A stretch of DNA of 64,000 bases. It comes from Ophiura sarsii (taxonomy: Eukaryota > Echinodermata > Ophiuroidea > Amphilepidida > Ophiuridae). Both the position numbers and the translations under genes were made by a program. The number at the start of each line of letters is the position of its first letter. The stretch's first letter is position 1. Location: positions 50,569,625-50,633,624 of the forward strand of contig CM069446.1 of NCBI GenBank assembly GCA_035610835.1. Direction: 5' to 3'. Shown piece after piece: positions 34,407-44,149 of the stretch. The notes under the pieces are model-generated. The model was not told the DNA's origin. It searched no databases and saw only the letters and a program-made list of their open reading frames with translations.

Positions 34407-34792
34407 CCGTATTATCCCTATTATGCGCCCAGGACCTTATAAGCGCCCACCCCTGTGTTTCTCAATGACTACTAACAAACAATCCCTTATAAGCGCCCAC
34501 CTTTTCAAATGTTCAGCATCCTCAAATGACCACTTGTACATTTCATTTAGTACATGAAATGGTCAGCCTCCTCAAATGACCAATTGTACATTTTCGTTAG
34601 TACATCAAGTGGTCAGCCTTCTTAAATTACCACTTGTACATTGTATTTAGTACATCAAATGGTCAGCATCTTCAAATGACCACTAGTACATTTTATTTAG
34701 TACGATAAATAAGTTTAAAAAAGGTAACATAATAAGCGCCCACCCAAAATGACTTAGCTAACCGCCCTGGGCGCTTAATAGGGATAATGCGG
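34407..34792. mobile_element. TA-flanked MITE with an internal 50-bp tandem array
   Basis: CCGTATTATCCCTATTATGC then GCCCAGG at left; CCTGGGCGC then TTAATAGGGATAATGCGG at right. TA flanks both (34405-34406 and 34793-34794). Inside, four units spaced exactly 50 bp (about 34511-34710) carry TCAAATGACCACTTGTACAT and TTTAGTACATCAAATGGTCA. GATAAGCGCCCACC-like subterminal repeats occur near both ends. Confidence 0.88.
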
Positions 34793-34959
34793 TAATCAAT
34801 TTGACAGTGAAGATCTATTCTGTATAACTATGCTATACCACTCCTACAGAGTCAAGAGGGTGAGACATCTCCTGCTAACAATTCTGGATACTGAATTTGC
34901 ACAATGTTTCTGGTATAGCACCAAATCTATGAAATGTCAAGTGTACTTGAGCTATATTA

Positions 34960-35316
34960 GGCCAAGAAAAATAATAAGTTGTGTTGCCCTCAAGTGCCAA
35001 CATTTTAAAATTGGGTCGGTCGGTCGGAAATCCTTTACCAATTTTTGTTCTTCTTTTTTTTGGCTGAAAAATATATGGTTTATGTCAAGACAAAAATAAT
35101 ATAGGCCCATATGTCAATTTAACTAATGTTTCAGGTGTGACAATAGTCTAAAAACATTTATTTAAGCTTACTTATTCATTTCAAGCAAGAAATAGTAACA
35201 TTTAGGCACTTTTAATAAAATTAAAATCTAAAAAAAGAAGAAAAAAATGCGACCCTAGTTTTTACGATTTTAGGTTCGGCCGCTGAGGGCAACATAACTT
35301 ATTGTTTTTCTTGGCC
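34960..35316. mobile_element. Harbinger-like MITE, family C copy 2
   Basis: GGCCAAGAAAAATAATAAGT then TGCCCTCA; TGAGGGCAACATAACTTATT then CTTGGCC. TTA flanks both (34957-34959 and 35317-35319). Internal GGGTCGGTCGGTCGG and AAAGAAGAAAAAAATGCGACC match copy 1. Confidence 0.88.
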
Positions 35317-35410
35317 TTATTGCAGACCATTAAAAGCCATGGGTCTCATATTTGGCTTCAAATGACAAAAACAAGAATTTCACTTTATTGGATGCTGTTA
35401 GGAACGCCAA

Positions 35411-35815
35411 AGGTGTATAGATCGCGAGCGATCTGAAAAAGGATACCTGGCTGCTGAAAATTAGTAACTCCCATAATATAGCACGGTCGATATCTCAAAA
35501 ATATAAATAGATATGACACCTTGGAAATCATATTGATATATAATGGTATGCCAAAACACTCAGGGGGTTGGTGGTCGGGGGTGGTCGGGGAGGTAAAAAC
35601 AAGGATGGCACAAGCTAAAACTATAAATTGGATATCCTACAATCTTACACTAGTAGTTATTGCGATTTATTCCGTTGAGCGCCCTCAAGCTCTGAACGGA
35701 ATAAATCGCAATAACTACTAGTTTAAGATTGTAGGATATCCAATGCGTGTTTTTTTCAGCAAGCTAGATGGTTCGCCGCCAAAAATGTGCGATCTCTACC
35801 ACCATCGCGTTAGGA
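35411..35815. mobile_element. Long foldback element with nested palindromes
   Basis: A 50-bp arm at 35627-35676 (starting ATTGGATATCCTACAATCTT) pairs with 35695-35744 with one mismatch across an 18-nt spacer. An outer weaker pair (GGTGTATAGATCGC near 35411 and GCGATCTCTACCACC near 35790) brackets it. The core arms contain TATTGCGATTTATTCCGTT. This resembles a foldback transposon; I found no target duplication. Confidence 0.75.
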
Positions 35816-35837
35816 ACAGGCTTTTGTATGACTTCGT

Positions 35838-35880
35838 ATAAAAAAGAAAGAAAAAAAGAAAGAAAAAAAGAAAGGAGAGA
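35838..35880. repeat. Purine simple repeat
   Basis: AAAGAAAGAAAAAAAG-type A/G repeat. Confidence 0.9.
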
Positions 35881-36130
35881 TTTTTTCTTCTTTCAAATTA
35901 ATCTGTGAGTAATAAACACCTGTTTGTAAAGCAGATGAATGTGTGGGTCGTTGTGTAAAAGAACAAGAACAAGAACATGATGACATTTGTAGTCAGTCCT
36001 ATCTCATTCAAAAATCTTTTCCCCTTTCCGAAACTTTTTTCCTTTCAGTCATGATCCAATCCTGGACACGTTGTGAAATTATTGCGTTTATATCGGTAAA
36101 CATATCACGCTTCTATTGAAAAAATCTAGG

Positions 36131-36296
36131 CTACAAATAACACCAGTAGGGCTGAAACTTGATGACACACTCATGATTAGATCTAAAATCCATGCTACAC
36201 GTACACACACCATTAGGGCCACTTGATGGTGAACTGTACGCAAGAGTCACATTCTCATTTTCCAAGAAGTTACTGTAGTCTCCATTTCCTGTTTGC
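36131..36296 (-). CDS. Possible host exon, unknown protein
   Basis: A minus-strand frame follows a possible acceptor (ATTGGACGTAG at 36297-36307) and gives about 55 residues ending in a stop. Residues include RQTGNGDYSNFLENENVTL, then NGVCTCSMDFRSNHECVIKF and WCYL. Four cysteines and balanced codons look more like protein than the flanking DNA, and no repeat match is seen in the window. The domain is not recognised. There is no good donor or neighbouring exon, so it could be a last exon, a pseudogene fragment or chance. Confidence 0.25.
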
Positions 36297-36412
36297 CTAC
36301 GTCCAATTTCCAACATGACATGGAAAAAAAATCAAGTATGATGAAATGCGCAATTTAATGTAGCATCCAATTTTGCTATGTATACGTGCACCCAAACAGT
36401 TGTGTGGTTAAA

Positions 36413-36803
36413 CACTTTCCACCCGGTAATTAGTTTTACCATATTCAAAAACAATTTTTTTAGAAACCTTTCAAGGTCTATCTTAAGATTTACTAAACCA
36501 TAGGCATGTTTGTACTTATTTCAATGCATTTCTCATGGTGAATCCAAATAAGGTAATGAAGTTCAAAAGTGTTGACATTTTATTGAAATAATTACAAAAC
36601 AGATTTTTCAGAACTCAAATTCTCAACTTTCAAGGTCTATCTCAAGGATTACTGAACCAATATTAGGCATATTTGTACTTATTTCTTATGCATTTTTCAT
36701 GGTGATTCCAAATATGGTAATGAAAATCAACAATTTTGACATTTTTGAAACATTTGGTGACATTTTGGAATGTCGTCTGCAGATGCCTGCTGCGTGGAAA
36801 GTG
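36413..36803. mobile_element. Compound TTAA-type MITE (CACTTTCC family)
   Basis: The left end TTAAACACTTTCCACCCGG and right end GCGTGGAAAGTGTTAA bound a copy about 150 bp longer than normal. The segment TTTCAAGGTCTATCT(T/C)AAG...GTACTTATTTC occurs twice (36469-36560 and 36638-36725), so the interior was duplicated. Confidence 0.8.
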
Positions 36804-37082
36804 TTAAAATGTGCAACAAGTGTCCTCTGTATAGGAGGGAGGTCTATTTAAAAGAACACTATAAAATATCAGAAATCTTACCATTTATTTTGTTGTTCCT
36901 TTTGATTGTAAGCGTTTGAAAAAAATAAAACAAGAATAATTTGAAAATCCCCTCTGGGCCCTGCCTGCATCAGATTGATTTTCTTGCAAAAAACATGCAG
37001 AGATGCCGAGGTACCAATATACAGCAGCATAGGGTTGTACCATTTGATATTCACAGTCGAGGTAGAGAGATTTCAGGGGTAA

Positions 37083-37366
37083 GGCCACGGAAAACAAACC
37101 CACCCTGCTCTACGGGCAAACTGTAGGGTCGGACAGGTTTCCCCCCCCCCCCCCCCCACAATAAAATGTTGGGAAATGTGCCACCGAGTCAGAAATTTGA
37201 GAGTGTGGTTGGGGGAGGAGGTTGGGTCCCCAAAACCGCTGCGCGCCATTAATTTGGTTATTTTCACAGGAATTTTAAAACAATTTTGAAATGTTTTAAT
37301 AAAAATGTTTGGGAAATAAAAAAGGGGTCAGTCGGGCCCATAGAACAGGTTTTTCCCCCCTTGGCC
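37083..37366. mobile_element. Harbinger-like MITE, family D
   Basis: GGCCACGGAAAACAAACCCA then CCCTGCTCTACGGGC; GGGCCCATAGAACAGG and TTTTTCCCCCCTTGGCC. TAA flanks both (37080-37082 and 37367-37369). A 17-nt poly(C) (37141-37157) sits inside. Related ends: 5973, 43132, 50474-50848, 61517 and 62932. Confidence 0.8.
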
Positions 37367-37369
37367 TAA

Positions 37370-38123
37370 GAGTTAGATTTTAAGAATCTTTGACATGCTT
37401 TTTATCACATTGCATATGCTCAGCTATATAGCTATATTAAAAAAATCTTTCTTTCGATAAACTTCCATACATAGTTTATTTGATGGTATGCCGTACGTAT
37501 ACATGCCCCTCGTGCAACCAAAGAAGCCTAATGGCAATTTCCAATCTTCTTTTTTTAACTGGAAAGTGTTTTTTCTCTACATATGCATGTAAATTCATTT
37601 GGCAAAAGACTGAACAGTATGAAGATCAATCCTTTCAACTTATTATTGAACTGTAAAAGATTGTCACTCAAAGATGAAGGATCACTCTCCTATTGATTAA
37701 AAAATAAACCCCTTCAACTGAATAGTAATTTGAAAAAGATTCCCCTGTACTTGTATTTGGCACATAATTGAAAAATCAATAATTTAGATTAAATATCCAG
37801 TCTCCTAATTTCAGAGAGTATTTGTAAATATGATTCATCATCTTAAAATATTCTCAATTGCATATCATTGATTGATTTTGTGTGTGTATCTATCTAATTG
37901 ATACATTGTGGAATATACAAGGTGAAATATGACCCAAGTAGCGTAGTAACACTGACTAAACTAAAATGGAACATAATGAAACTGCCTTGGATACATAAGT
38001 TAAAAATTCATAATATCTGTGTGTGGGTGTGTATTGAGTACTATGTTAGGTGATAAAGTGTAAAGTGTACATGACTTATTTTTAGAAATCATCTTAATAA
38101 TTTACAAAAATAATGTTGTTTTG
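37370..38123. other. Unassigned AT-rich stretch
   Basis: No gene or repeat recognised. Confidence 0.45.
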
Positions 38124-38135
38124 ATATTTCATTTC

Positions 38136-38600
38136 AACTTGCTTGCTTGCTTGCTTGCTTAAGGCGTCCCGAAGGGACGGACTTCTGTGATGGCCTTCCA
38201 TACTGGTCTTTCAAGCATGCAGTTTTTCATGTCCTGCCTAGTTAGTCCTGTATCCTCTGATAAAAGCTTGATGTAATTCTTTCGTGGTGGTCCTCTAGCC
38301 TTGTGTCCATGCTTGGGTTGCCACAGGAGAACTTTGGAGACTGCTTCCTCTTCCCTTCTGGCACAGTGGCCGGCAAATTTTAATCTCCTCCGTCTTAGCC
38401 TCTCTGATATTGGTAGCAGGTTCCCATATAGATCTTTGTTGGTGGTGTGAGATTGCCATGATACATTAAGTGCTTTTCTTAAGAGGCGAGTGTAGCAACC
38501 ATCCAGCGCTTTTCTCATTTTAGCTGTTAGTGTCCAAGTCTCGGCTCCATAGGTCAAAACAGATTCAACAGTGGTGGTAAACAGCTTTTCCACACACTAT
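38136..38600 (-). mobile_element. 5'-truncated RTE-like non-LTR retrotransposon
   Basis: The minus strand carries the 3' end of a LINE: a C-terminal frame (38159-38593) running directly into an AAGC tetranucleotide tail (38137-38160). A short microsatellite tail with almost no 3' UTR is typical of RTE-clade elements. The 5' end is cut near 38595, as in abortive target-primed reverse transcription. ATATTTCA occurs at 38124-38131 and 38601-38608 and may be the target duplication, though a few bases separate it from the tail. Confidence 0.8.
38159..38593 (-). pseudogene. LINE reverse transcriptase C-terminal region
   Basis: A 144-residue frame without an internal stop. It starts inside the reverse transcriptase ORF at ESVLTYGAETWTLTAKM and continues with LDGCYTRLLRKALNVSW, then ERLRRRRLKFAGHCARREEE and ARGPPRKNYIKLLSEDTGL. 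Y-G-(A/S)-E-T-W-T and R-R-L-x-x-A-G-H-C are the familiar conserved features downstream of the RT catalytic core in RTE-like and related LINEs. Catalytic motifs and the endonuclease are missing, so it is a fragment. The ATG is internal, not a real start. The intact frame suggests a fairly recent insertion. Confidence 0.85.
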
Positions 38601-38609
38601 AATATTTCA

Positions 38610-39328
38610 ATATAAATGTCATGATTGTAACATTGGAATTGATATTTCTATAGCAAGCCGTCTCTTAAATTCTTTCAACAAATTAATGTTTTGATTTGAA
38701 CGGATTGATTGTAGACACAAGCAGGAAAGTTAATTGAAGCATTCAGATAAGATTAGTATGCACAAGTTATTTCAGTGTATAATTGATTTGTTTTTTGAAA
38801 GTAAATGCTATACTTTTTCAATATTTGAAACATATTTGGATAACAATTCCATATATTCTGACCTCCACGACACATTTCAAATGAAATAGAATATGTATAA
38901 ATCGTTATCAAGTTTAGATATTAATTTTAAATAATTCAAAAATAAAAGCAAGATTTTTGCATTTTACGTAAAATTTGAATTAAATAATTAGTTTCCATAT
39001 ATTCTGACCTCCACAACATTTTCTAATGGAAATAAAATATATGTGTATAAATCATTATCATAGTATAGTATGATATATATGGGATACCTGAAAAATGCCT
39101 AATTGCAAGTATTTCCCAGCAATATGTTTCTCAATTTGGATGAATTGACTATGTCGAAAGCAAGCCATTTCATCTAGATATTGCGATGTGTTTAGCTTGC
39201 AAGATTTATTATAGTAGATAGCATCAATTTGTTTGATGAATTAATGTTTTAAGATCTCTCTAATGCTTTAACCAGTACAATAGTTGTACTGCAGTTGTAA
39301 TGTTTAGCGAATAATTTGTAAGGGATTC
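38610..39328. repeat. AT-rich stretch with ~147-bp repeat pair
   Basis: TTCCATATATTCTGACCTCC occurs at about 38848 and 38994, each followed by a similar 60-70 bp (ATATGTATAAATC(G/A)TTATCA). Otherwise unassigned. Confidence 0.65.
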
Positions 39329-39509
39329 TTAGGGCTGATATCCAAACTCTCAGCGGTGTTACACCGGTATTACACCGATGTTATACCGGTATTACACCGA
39401 TGTTATACCGGTATTACACCGATATTCTATACAAATATCGGTGTAATACCGGTATAACATCGGTGTAATACCGGTGTAACACCGCTGAGAGTTTGGATAT
39501 CAGCCCTTA
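39329..39509. mobile_element. TTA-flanked foldback element with internal 22-bp repeats
   Basis: The element (39332-39506) is almost one palindrome: GGGCTGATATCCAAACTCTC then AGCGGTGTTACACCGG is exactly inverted at the right end. Each arm contains tandem units of ACCGGTATTACACCGATGTTAT, three at left and two at right, around a small loop (CTATACA). TTA is duplicated on each side (39329-39331 and 39507-39509), which fits the Harbinger-like group. The whole could fold into a hairpin of roughly 75 bp. Confidence 0.9.
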
Positions 39510-39865
39510 GTTTCTACCTTTTCTTATCAAATACAATTTTTAAATTGGGTGGATTGACCGTGCAGAACGCATGCAGACGATCCTTTCTTTTATCGCTCAA
39601 GATTTATTTATAACATCAAGGCGCCGTGATGTCTACTACGTTAAACTCATGAAAAAAACTCCAATATATTCCTCGTTTCTAGCGAAGACTCCTGGTATTT
39701 TATAAGAATTTCTTATTGATAAATGACATTTGTAGAGAAATCTATTGCAATTTTAGACGGGATAAAAGACAGGCTGATAGTACTGACCGTCAGTTTCAAA
39801 TTTACGTTTTATCTCAAGAAAACAATAAATTGACCTTGAGATGAAATAACTGCCGGGATATTGTA

Positions 39866-40140
39866 TTAACCCTAACATTGCCATATACCACAATATACCA
39901 TGACTGGGCACGTTGGTACCACCCGGCGTGGAAGTTTTTCGCTGAAAAGATGGACCCACTCCATACAGTCTGGGCAATACACTGCCCAGACTGTGCTTGG
40001 AAGCCGTGGTGTAGCGGGGGATTGGAAGGTCCTGCTGGAGGTCCCTGGATCAAATCCCGGGGGGATCGGGGGGATATTTTGGTCGGTTTTCCACATTGAA
40101 GACAAAATTCTGAAAAAGTGGGGGGTAGAGTTAGGGTTAA
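39866..40140 (+). mobile_element. TTAACCCTAAC-ended element with internal tRNA-like unit, copy 1
   Basis: TTAACCCTAAC at left is perfectly inverted at right (GTTAGGGTTAA). Shared internal blocks are CCATATACCACAATATACCA, GTTGGTACCACCCGGCGTGG and GATATTTTGGTCG. A tRNA-like stretch (40001-40070) carries box A (GTGGTGTAGCGG) and box B (GGATCAAATCCC). An 11-bp hairpin CAGTCTGGGCA/TGCCCAGACTG (39967-39994) is unique to this copy. Copy 2 is at 60692-60952, opposite strand. It mixes DNA-transposon-like ends with a SINE-like promoter. Confidence 0.75.
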
Positions 40141-40817
40141 AAAGCTGGAAATTATATTACTTTAATAATACAGGCATGAGAATTTTCGAGTTAGGTGCGG
40201 TATTGTAACTTTTGTGTATTCACCTGACACATGATGCATTGAGTGTGGTAGTTTTTTAAAGAACGACGCATAACAATCCCGTGCGGTATTGTAACTTACA
40301 ATCCCGCACCTTAATGGAATTTTCAGGGTCAAATCTGAATTCAGGTGTTTAATTCTTTGTTTTTTGTCCAAAATTCAGCACTTATTAAAATTTCTGCCCG
40401 TTTTGGTCTTTTAGCATTTCATGCACTTTTCGATTATATTTATTCCCATGTCTGATAATATGAAACTAAAGCGAAATGGATGGGATTTGTAATTCAAAAT
40501 CTAAACAATAATGTGGTGCCACTGAGTAACAATTTTGCATGATATGATGTTTTGAGAAAGTGCTGAAATAGTCAATTTATATAATTACAATAATATTTAT
40601 GAAAATATTAGAAAGCAATGTTACAGTTACACTTAATATAAAATCATCAGGTTTTGATTATTGTTTAATAAAAAAAATCTGACTAATTGAATTGTACATT
40701 AAATTCTATTCTCATTGAATCGTGAAAACAATAAATCGTGGACATTAGTTGCATGAAAGCTGTATGACATTTAGTAGTGAAGTAGACTTCAACCAATGCA
40801 TAGCCCAAACATTGAAA
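40141..40817. other. Unassigned; short local repeat
   Basis: GTGCGGTATTGTAACTT occurs at 40195-40212 and 40281-40297. No gene recognised. Confidence 0.5.
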
Positions 40818-40819
40818 TA

Positions 40820-41028
40820 CTGTAAAACCAGAAATGTTTGCGAGTTTAAAATTTCGCGAATCGGCAATACTGGCCTAATTCATGGCGTAACAATTTCACG
40901 AATGTAAACTTTGCAATGCACAGCTACCAGGTAGATTGGAAATATTCGCTGTATGTAATTTTCAAGAGTAAGTGCTCCACACGAAATTAGCCAAATGTAA
41001 ATGCACAAGAACATTTCTGGGTTTACAG
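40820..41028. mobile_element. TA-flanked MITE (CTGTAAAACCAG subfamily)
   Basis: CTGTAAAACCAGAAATGTTT at left and AACATTTCTGGGTTTACAG at right, TA on both sides (40818-40819 and 41029-41030). The body is the inverse of 11515-11739. Confidence 0.85.
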
Positions 41029-41179
41029 TAAAACAAGTTAATTTTGCGGCACCTTTTTTCCGCAAATTGCTTATCATCACTAGTTTCGCGGTAACTTAAT
41101 TTCGCGAACACACATAATAATTCACGGCAATATGATTTCGTAAATCTGAGCTATTTGGGAAATTACCTTGTTTTTATAG
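41026..41179. mobile_element. TA-type MITE abutting the previous one
   Basis: CAGTAAAACAAGTTAATTTT at left; AATTACCTTGTTTTTATAG at right, TA following. It overlaps the TACAGTA end of the neighbouring MITE, so one probably inserted into the terminal TA of the other. The interior has TTTCGCGGTAACTTAATTTC. Confidence 0.65.
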
Positions 41180-41399
41180 TATCCTGTCACTGTGTTACGC
41201 TTCACAGTTTGTTGTAACGAAAATATATTGATAATCAATCCTCTTAATGTGAACAGAATAGATTGATTGTGGAAAATACATCTGATTAATTAATGCTTGG
41301 TGCATTATTTTATTTTCAATTATAACATCAACTCCTACGCTGGTCATTCAACTCATTTCCGTCTAGAAACCTTGATGCAGTGGTTTATTATTCCTAGAC

Positions 41400-41644
41400 T
41401 TAACGCTTTCCATGCGGCAGGCGTCTGCAGACGACATTCCAACATTTTACAAAATGTTTCAAAAATGTCAAAATTATTAAATTTCATTACCATATTTGGA
41501 ATCACCATGAGAAATGCATTGAAATGAGTACAAACATGCCTAGTGTTGTGTCAGTAATCCTTGAGATAGACTTAGACAATTGGGAATGGTTTCTGACAAT
41601 TTGTTTTGAAATGGTAAAACTAATAGCCGTGTGGAAAGTGTTAA
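41400..41644. mobile_element. TTAA-flanked MITE (CACTTTCC family)
   Basis: TTAACGCTTTCCATGCGGC at left and CCGTGTGGAAAGTGTTAA at right. Full length, with GTCTGCAGACGACATTCC and CATGCCTAGTGTTG. Confidence 0.85.
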
Positions 41645-41710
41645 TATGGGTAGGGAGGGGGTTAGAGGGATGCCCAAGTATGCAATGGATACTAATGCGT
41701 AGGCAGGTTA

Positions 41711-42030
41711 GGCCAAATTAAATTAATTGTTTGTCTCAAAGCTCCTGTGCGCGTTAGTTTATTGATGCGCATTAGAAAACAAAAATCTGAAGAAAAAAAG
41801 AAATTTTTTTTTTTTTTTTTTCTTTCAAAAAAACAAACAACAACCAAAATTTCACCGATTTTTCAGATTTTTATTGATCACGTCATCTTAAATACAAAAG
41901 TTCACTTTTACAAGGATTTCAATATTTTATATTTAAAAAAAACTAAAAAAAGAAAGAAAAAAAACCGCATTCCGCATTAGTTTTACAACAGGAGAGGAGC
42001 TTTGAGACAAACAATTAATTTAATTTGGCC
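41711..42030. mobile_element. Harbinger-like MITE, family A copy 2
   Basis: GGCCAAATTAAATTAATTG, inverse at right, TTA on both sides (41708-41710 and 42031-42033). GCGCGTTAGTTTATTGATGC and GCATTCCGCATTAG match copy 1. A long T run (41806-41821) has expanded relative to copy 1. Confidence 0.88.
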
Positions 42031-42033
42031 TTA

Positions 42034-42383
42034 TACAAAACAAAGGTTCATTCAATGACAGAGAGTATAAAAAAAAGTAAAGGTCATTTGGTGAGAAAAT
42101 GCAAAATTGCCCCTTCCCCCACAAAAAGAGGTATTGGATGAAACTTCCCAGAAAATGGCCATCTTTGGATTAAAAAAGATATTTTCCTAAGTTAGGGGAA
42201 TTTTTGGATGATATTAATTAAATTTTTAGAAGATATGGCCGGGAATATTCTATAACACCAAGGCTGTTTAAATTCAAGGACCACCTCCCCACCTTGTCTG
42301 ATCCAAAAAATAAAACTTGCTCAACCTTTCAATGGCGATAACATAGAGCCTACACAGTACCTATCTACTGTTGATCCGATGTC
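42034..42383. other. Unassigned stretch
   Basis: No gene or repeat recognised. Confidence 0.4.
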
Positions 42384-42706
42384 AGGCTTCATTCTCAGTA
42401 TCTGGGACTCAACTTTTGGTTTAATGACAAATTTATTTAAAGGTTGGACTGTAAGATTCAAATTTTAAAATTCAAATTAATCCATATTTTGGCTTCATTC
42501 TCAGTATCTGGGCCTCAACTTCTTCTGTTTTAATGACAAAAATATTTTTAAAGGTTGAACTTTTAAGATTTTCAAAATATGAATTAATCAGTATTTTGTC
42601 TGTATTCTCAGTATCTGGGACTCAACTTCTTTCTGGTTAATGACACATTTATTTAAAGGTTGGATTGTAAGCATCTCAAAATACAAATTGATCAGTATTT
42701 TCCCCC
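42384..42706. repeat. 108-bp tandem repeat, 3 units
   Basis: Units start at about 42384, 42491 and 42599 with TTCTCAGTATCTGGG, then CTCAACTTCT and TTATTTAAAGGTTGGA or variants. Confidence 0.9.
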
Positions 42707-42715
42707 GGAGGTTAG

Positions 42716-43131
42716 TAAAAATTATTAATAAATTACATCTTTAGTATTTATTCATTACGTTAGTAACAATAAATATGGCACCAAAATGGTGATATTTCAA
42801 AGAAGAAAAAAATTCAAAGGTCACAAACGTAGGTCAATTTTTCATTAATTTTGTATAACATAATCAACAATCCCTCATTTCACAGCTTTGGTAATTGATC
42901 GCCAAAGTGAAGAATTTTAATAGGGCACGATACAGATAATATTGATGGGTTTGTATCAGTTACAACAATTAGTATTAGCTCATCAATTAGTACTTATTGT
43001 TATTAGTCGTTAAGCCTAGACTAGCCTGTTGCGAGAGAGATGGCTGTTTGTCTATGTGTGTTGTTGATAGGAATCGTTTGTGGTTACGATAGAGACGTTG
43101 GAAAACAGTTATTGCACTTAATTAGATCTAA
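42716..43131. other. Unassigned stretch
   Basis: No gene or repeat recognised. Confidence 0.4.
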
Positions 43132-43390
43132 GGCGACGAAAAAGAAGAAAAAACCCTATTCTACGGGGGCGACCGCCTCACTTTGTTTTAATTGGTGAAG
43201 AAACAAAATGTCATTCGCAAATGAAAACCGAACCCAAATTTATTTTTGTTAAAAGAGAGCAACAGTTCTACAGATTTTTAAGATATTTTTAAGTCATTTT
43301 TAGGGAAAAGAAGAAGAAAAGAACCATCAGACCGACCGACCCAACCCGAGAGGTCCTTTTAACCGTAAACCAGGTTCCCCCTCAAAGTGC
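43132..43390. mobile_element. Harbinger-like family D relative, right end uncertain
   Basis: GGCGACGAAAAAGAAG then AACCCTATTCTACGGGGG, preceded by TAA, matches family D. The right side has GACCGACCGACCC and a weak inverse (CCGTAAACCAGGTTCCCCC). The boundary is approximate. Confidence 0.5.
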
Positions 43391-43507
43391 AATCGTTTTT
43401 TTTAATTGCATAAAAACATACACAGAATACAAACAAGCTCTTTTTGCCAGTTAACTCTTTCATTACTTTGTACCAATTCGATTATGTTACTGACGAGCCT
43501 AAAATGT

Positions 43508-43770
43508 TAGAAAATATTGTTCGAACACTTTGTAGGTGTAATGTAAAGTGTTCCCCTTTCCCCCTGATTATTGTTGAATCCCACAATTTGCCCAGCATCA
43601 GCACAAGGGCCTCACAACATTGATCGGTGGGGAAGGGGGAGGGGTATGAGGAAGGGGATACTTCCGGCTACTAGAAACAAGTTTCCATTTTCATGTGACT
43701 CAAATATCGTGCATGTTATGGTGCAAACAGCATGGCAATTAGGGTCAGTGTTCGAACACAATTTTTTCTA
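43508..43770. mobile_element. TAGAAAAA inverted-repeat element, copy 2
   Basis: TAGAAAATATTGTTCGAACACT at left and AGTGTTCGAACACAAT then TTTTTTCTA at right. The interior matches 21133-21393 (GTTGAATCCCACAATTTGCC, CACAACATTGATCGGTGGGG). This copy is not nested in another MITE. Confidence 0.85.
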
Positions 43771-43842
43771 TCATTGTAGCACCAATTGGAACCAGTTTGA
43801 TTTAGTCATTTTGAGTTATGGGGATCAAAGATCTGTACTTTA

Positions 43843-44146
43843 GGCCAAACATATTAAATACTTTGTCTCAGCGCCTTTTTGGCTAAAAAGCTATGTACTA
43901 TGCAATTGTTTTAACCAAAATAAGTTATGTCATATGTCATTTTTTTTATTATAAAAATCAAAATATTGTCAATTAGTTATGCTTTGGTCTTTTTAATATA
44001 AGTAATCAGATATGATCAATGCACATTGTATGCTTGTGTTCTCTTTATCTCTTAACCTAAACGTACTAGTTTTTTTGGTTTTTTTAAATCGGAAAAAAAA
44101 GCAATGCGCGCGGGCTGCTGAGACTAAGGATTATATTTGTTTAGCC
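43843..44146. mobile_element. Harbinger-like MITE, family E
   Basis: GGCCAAACATATTAAATAC then TTTGTCTCAGCGCC at left; GCTGAGACTAAGG then ATATTTGTTTAGCC at right. TTA flanks both (43840-43842 and 44147-44149). The inverse is imperfect. No transposase. Confidence 0.7.
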
Positions 44147-44149
44147 TTA

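Noticed and set aside
39866..40140. Interstitial telomere repeat
   Set aside because: Only one or two TTAGGG-like units occur, always at element ends, so they are terminal inverted repeats rather than telomeric arrays.
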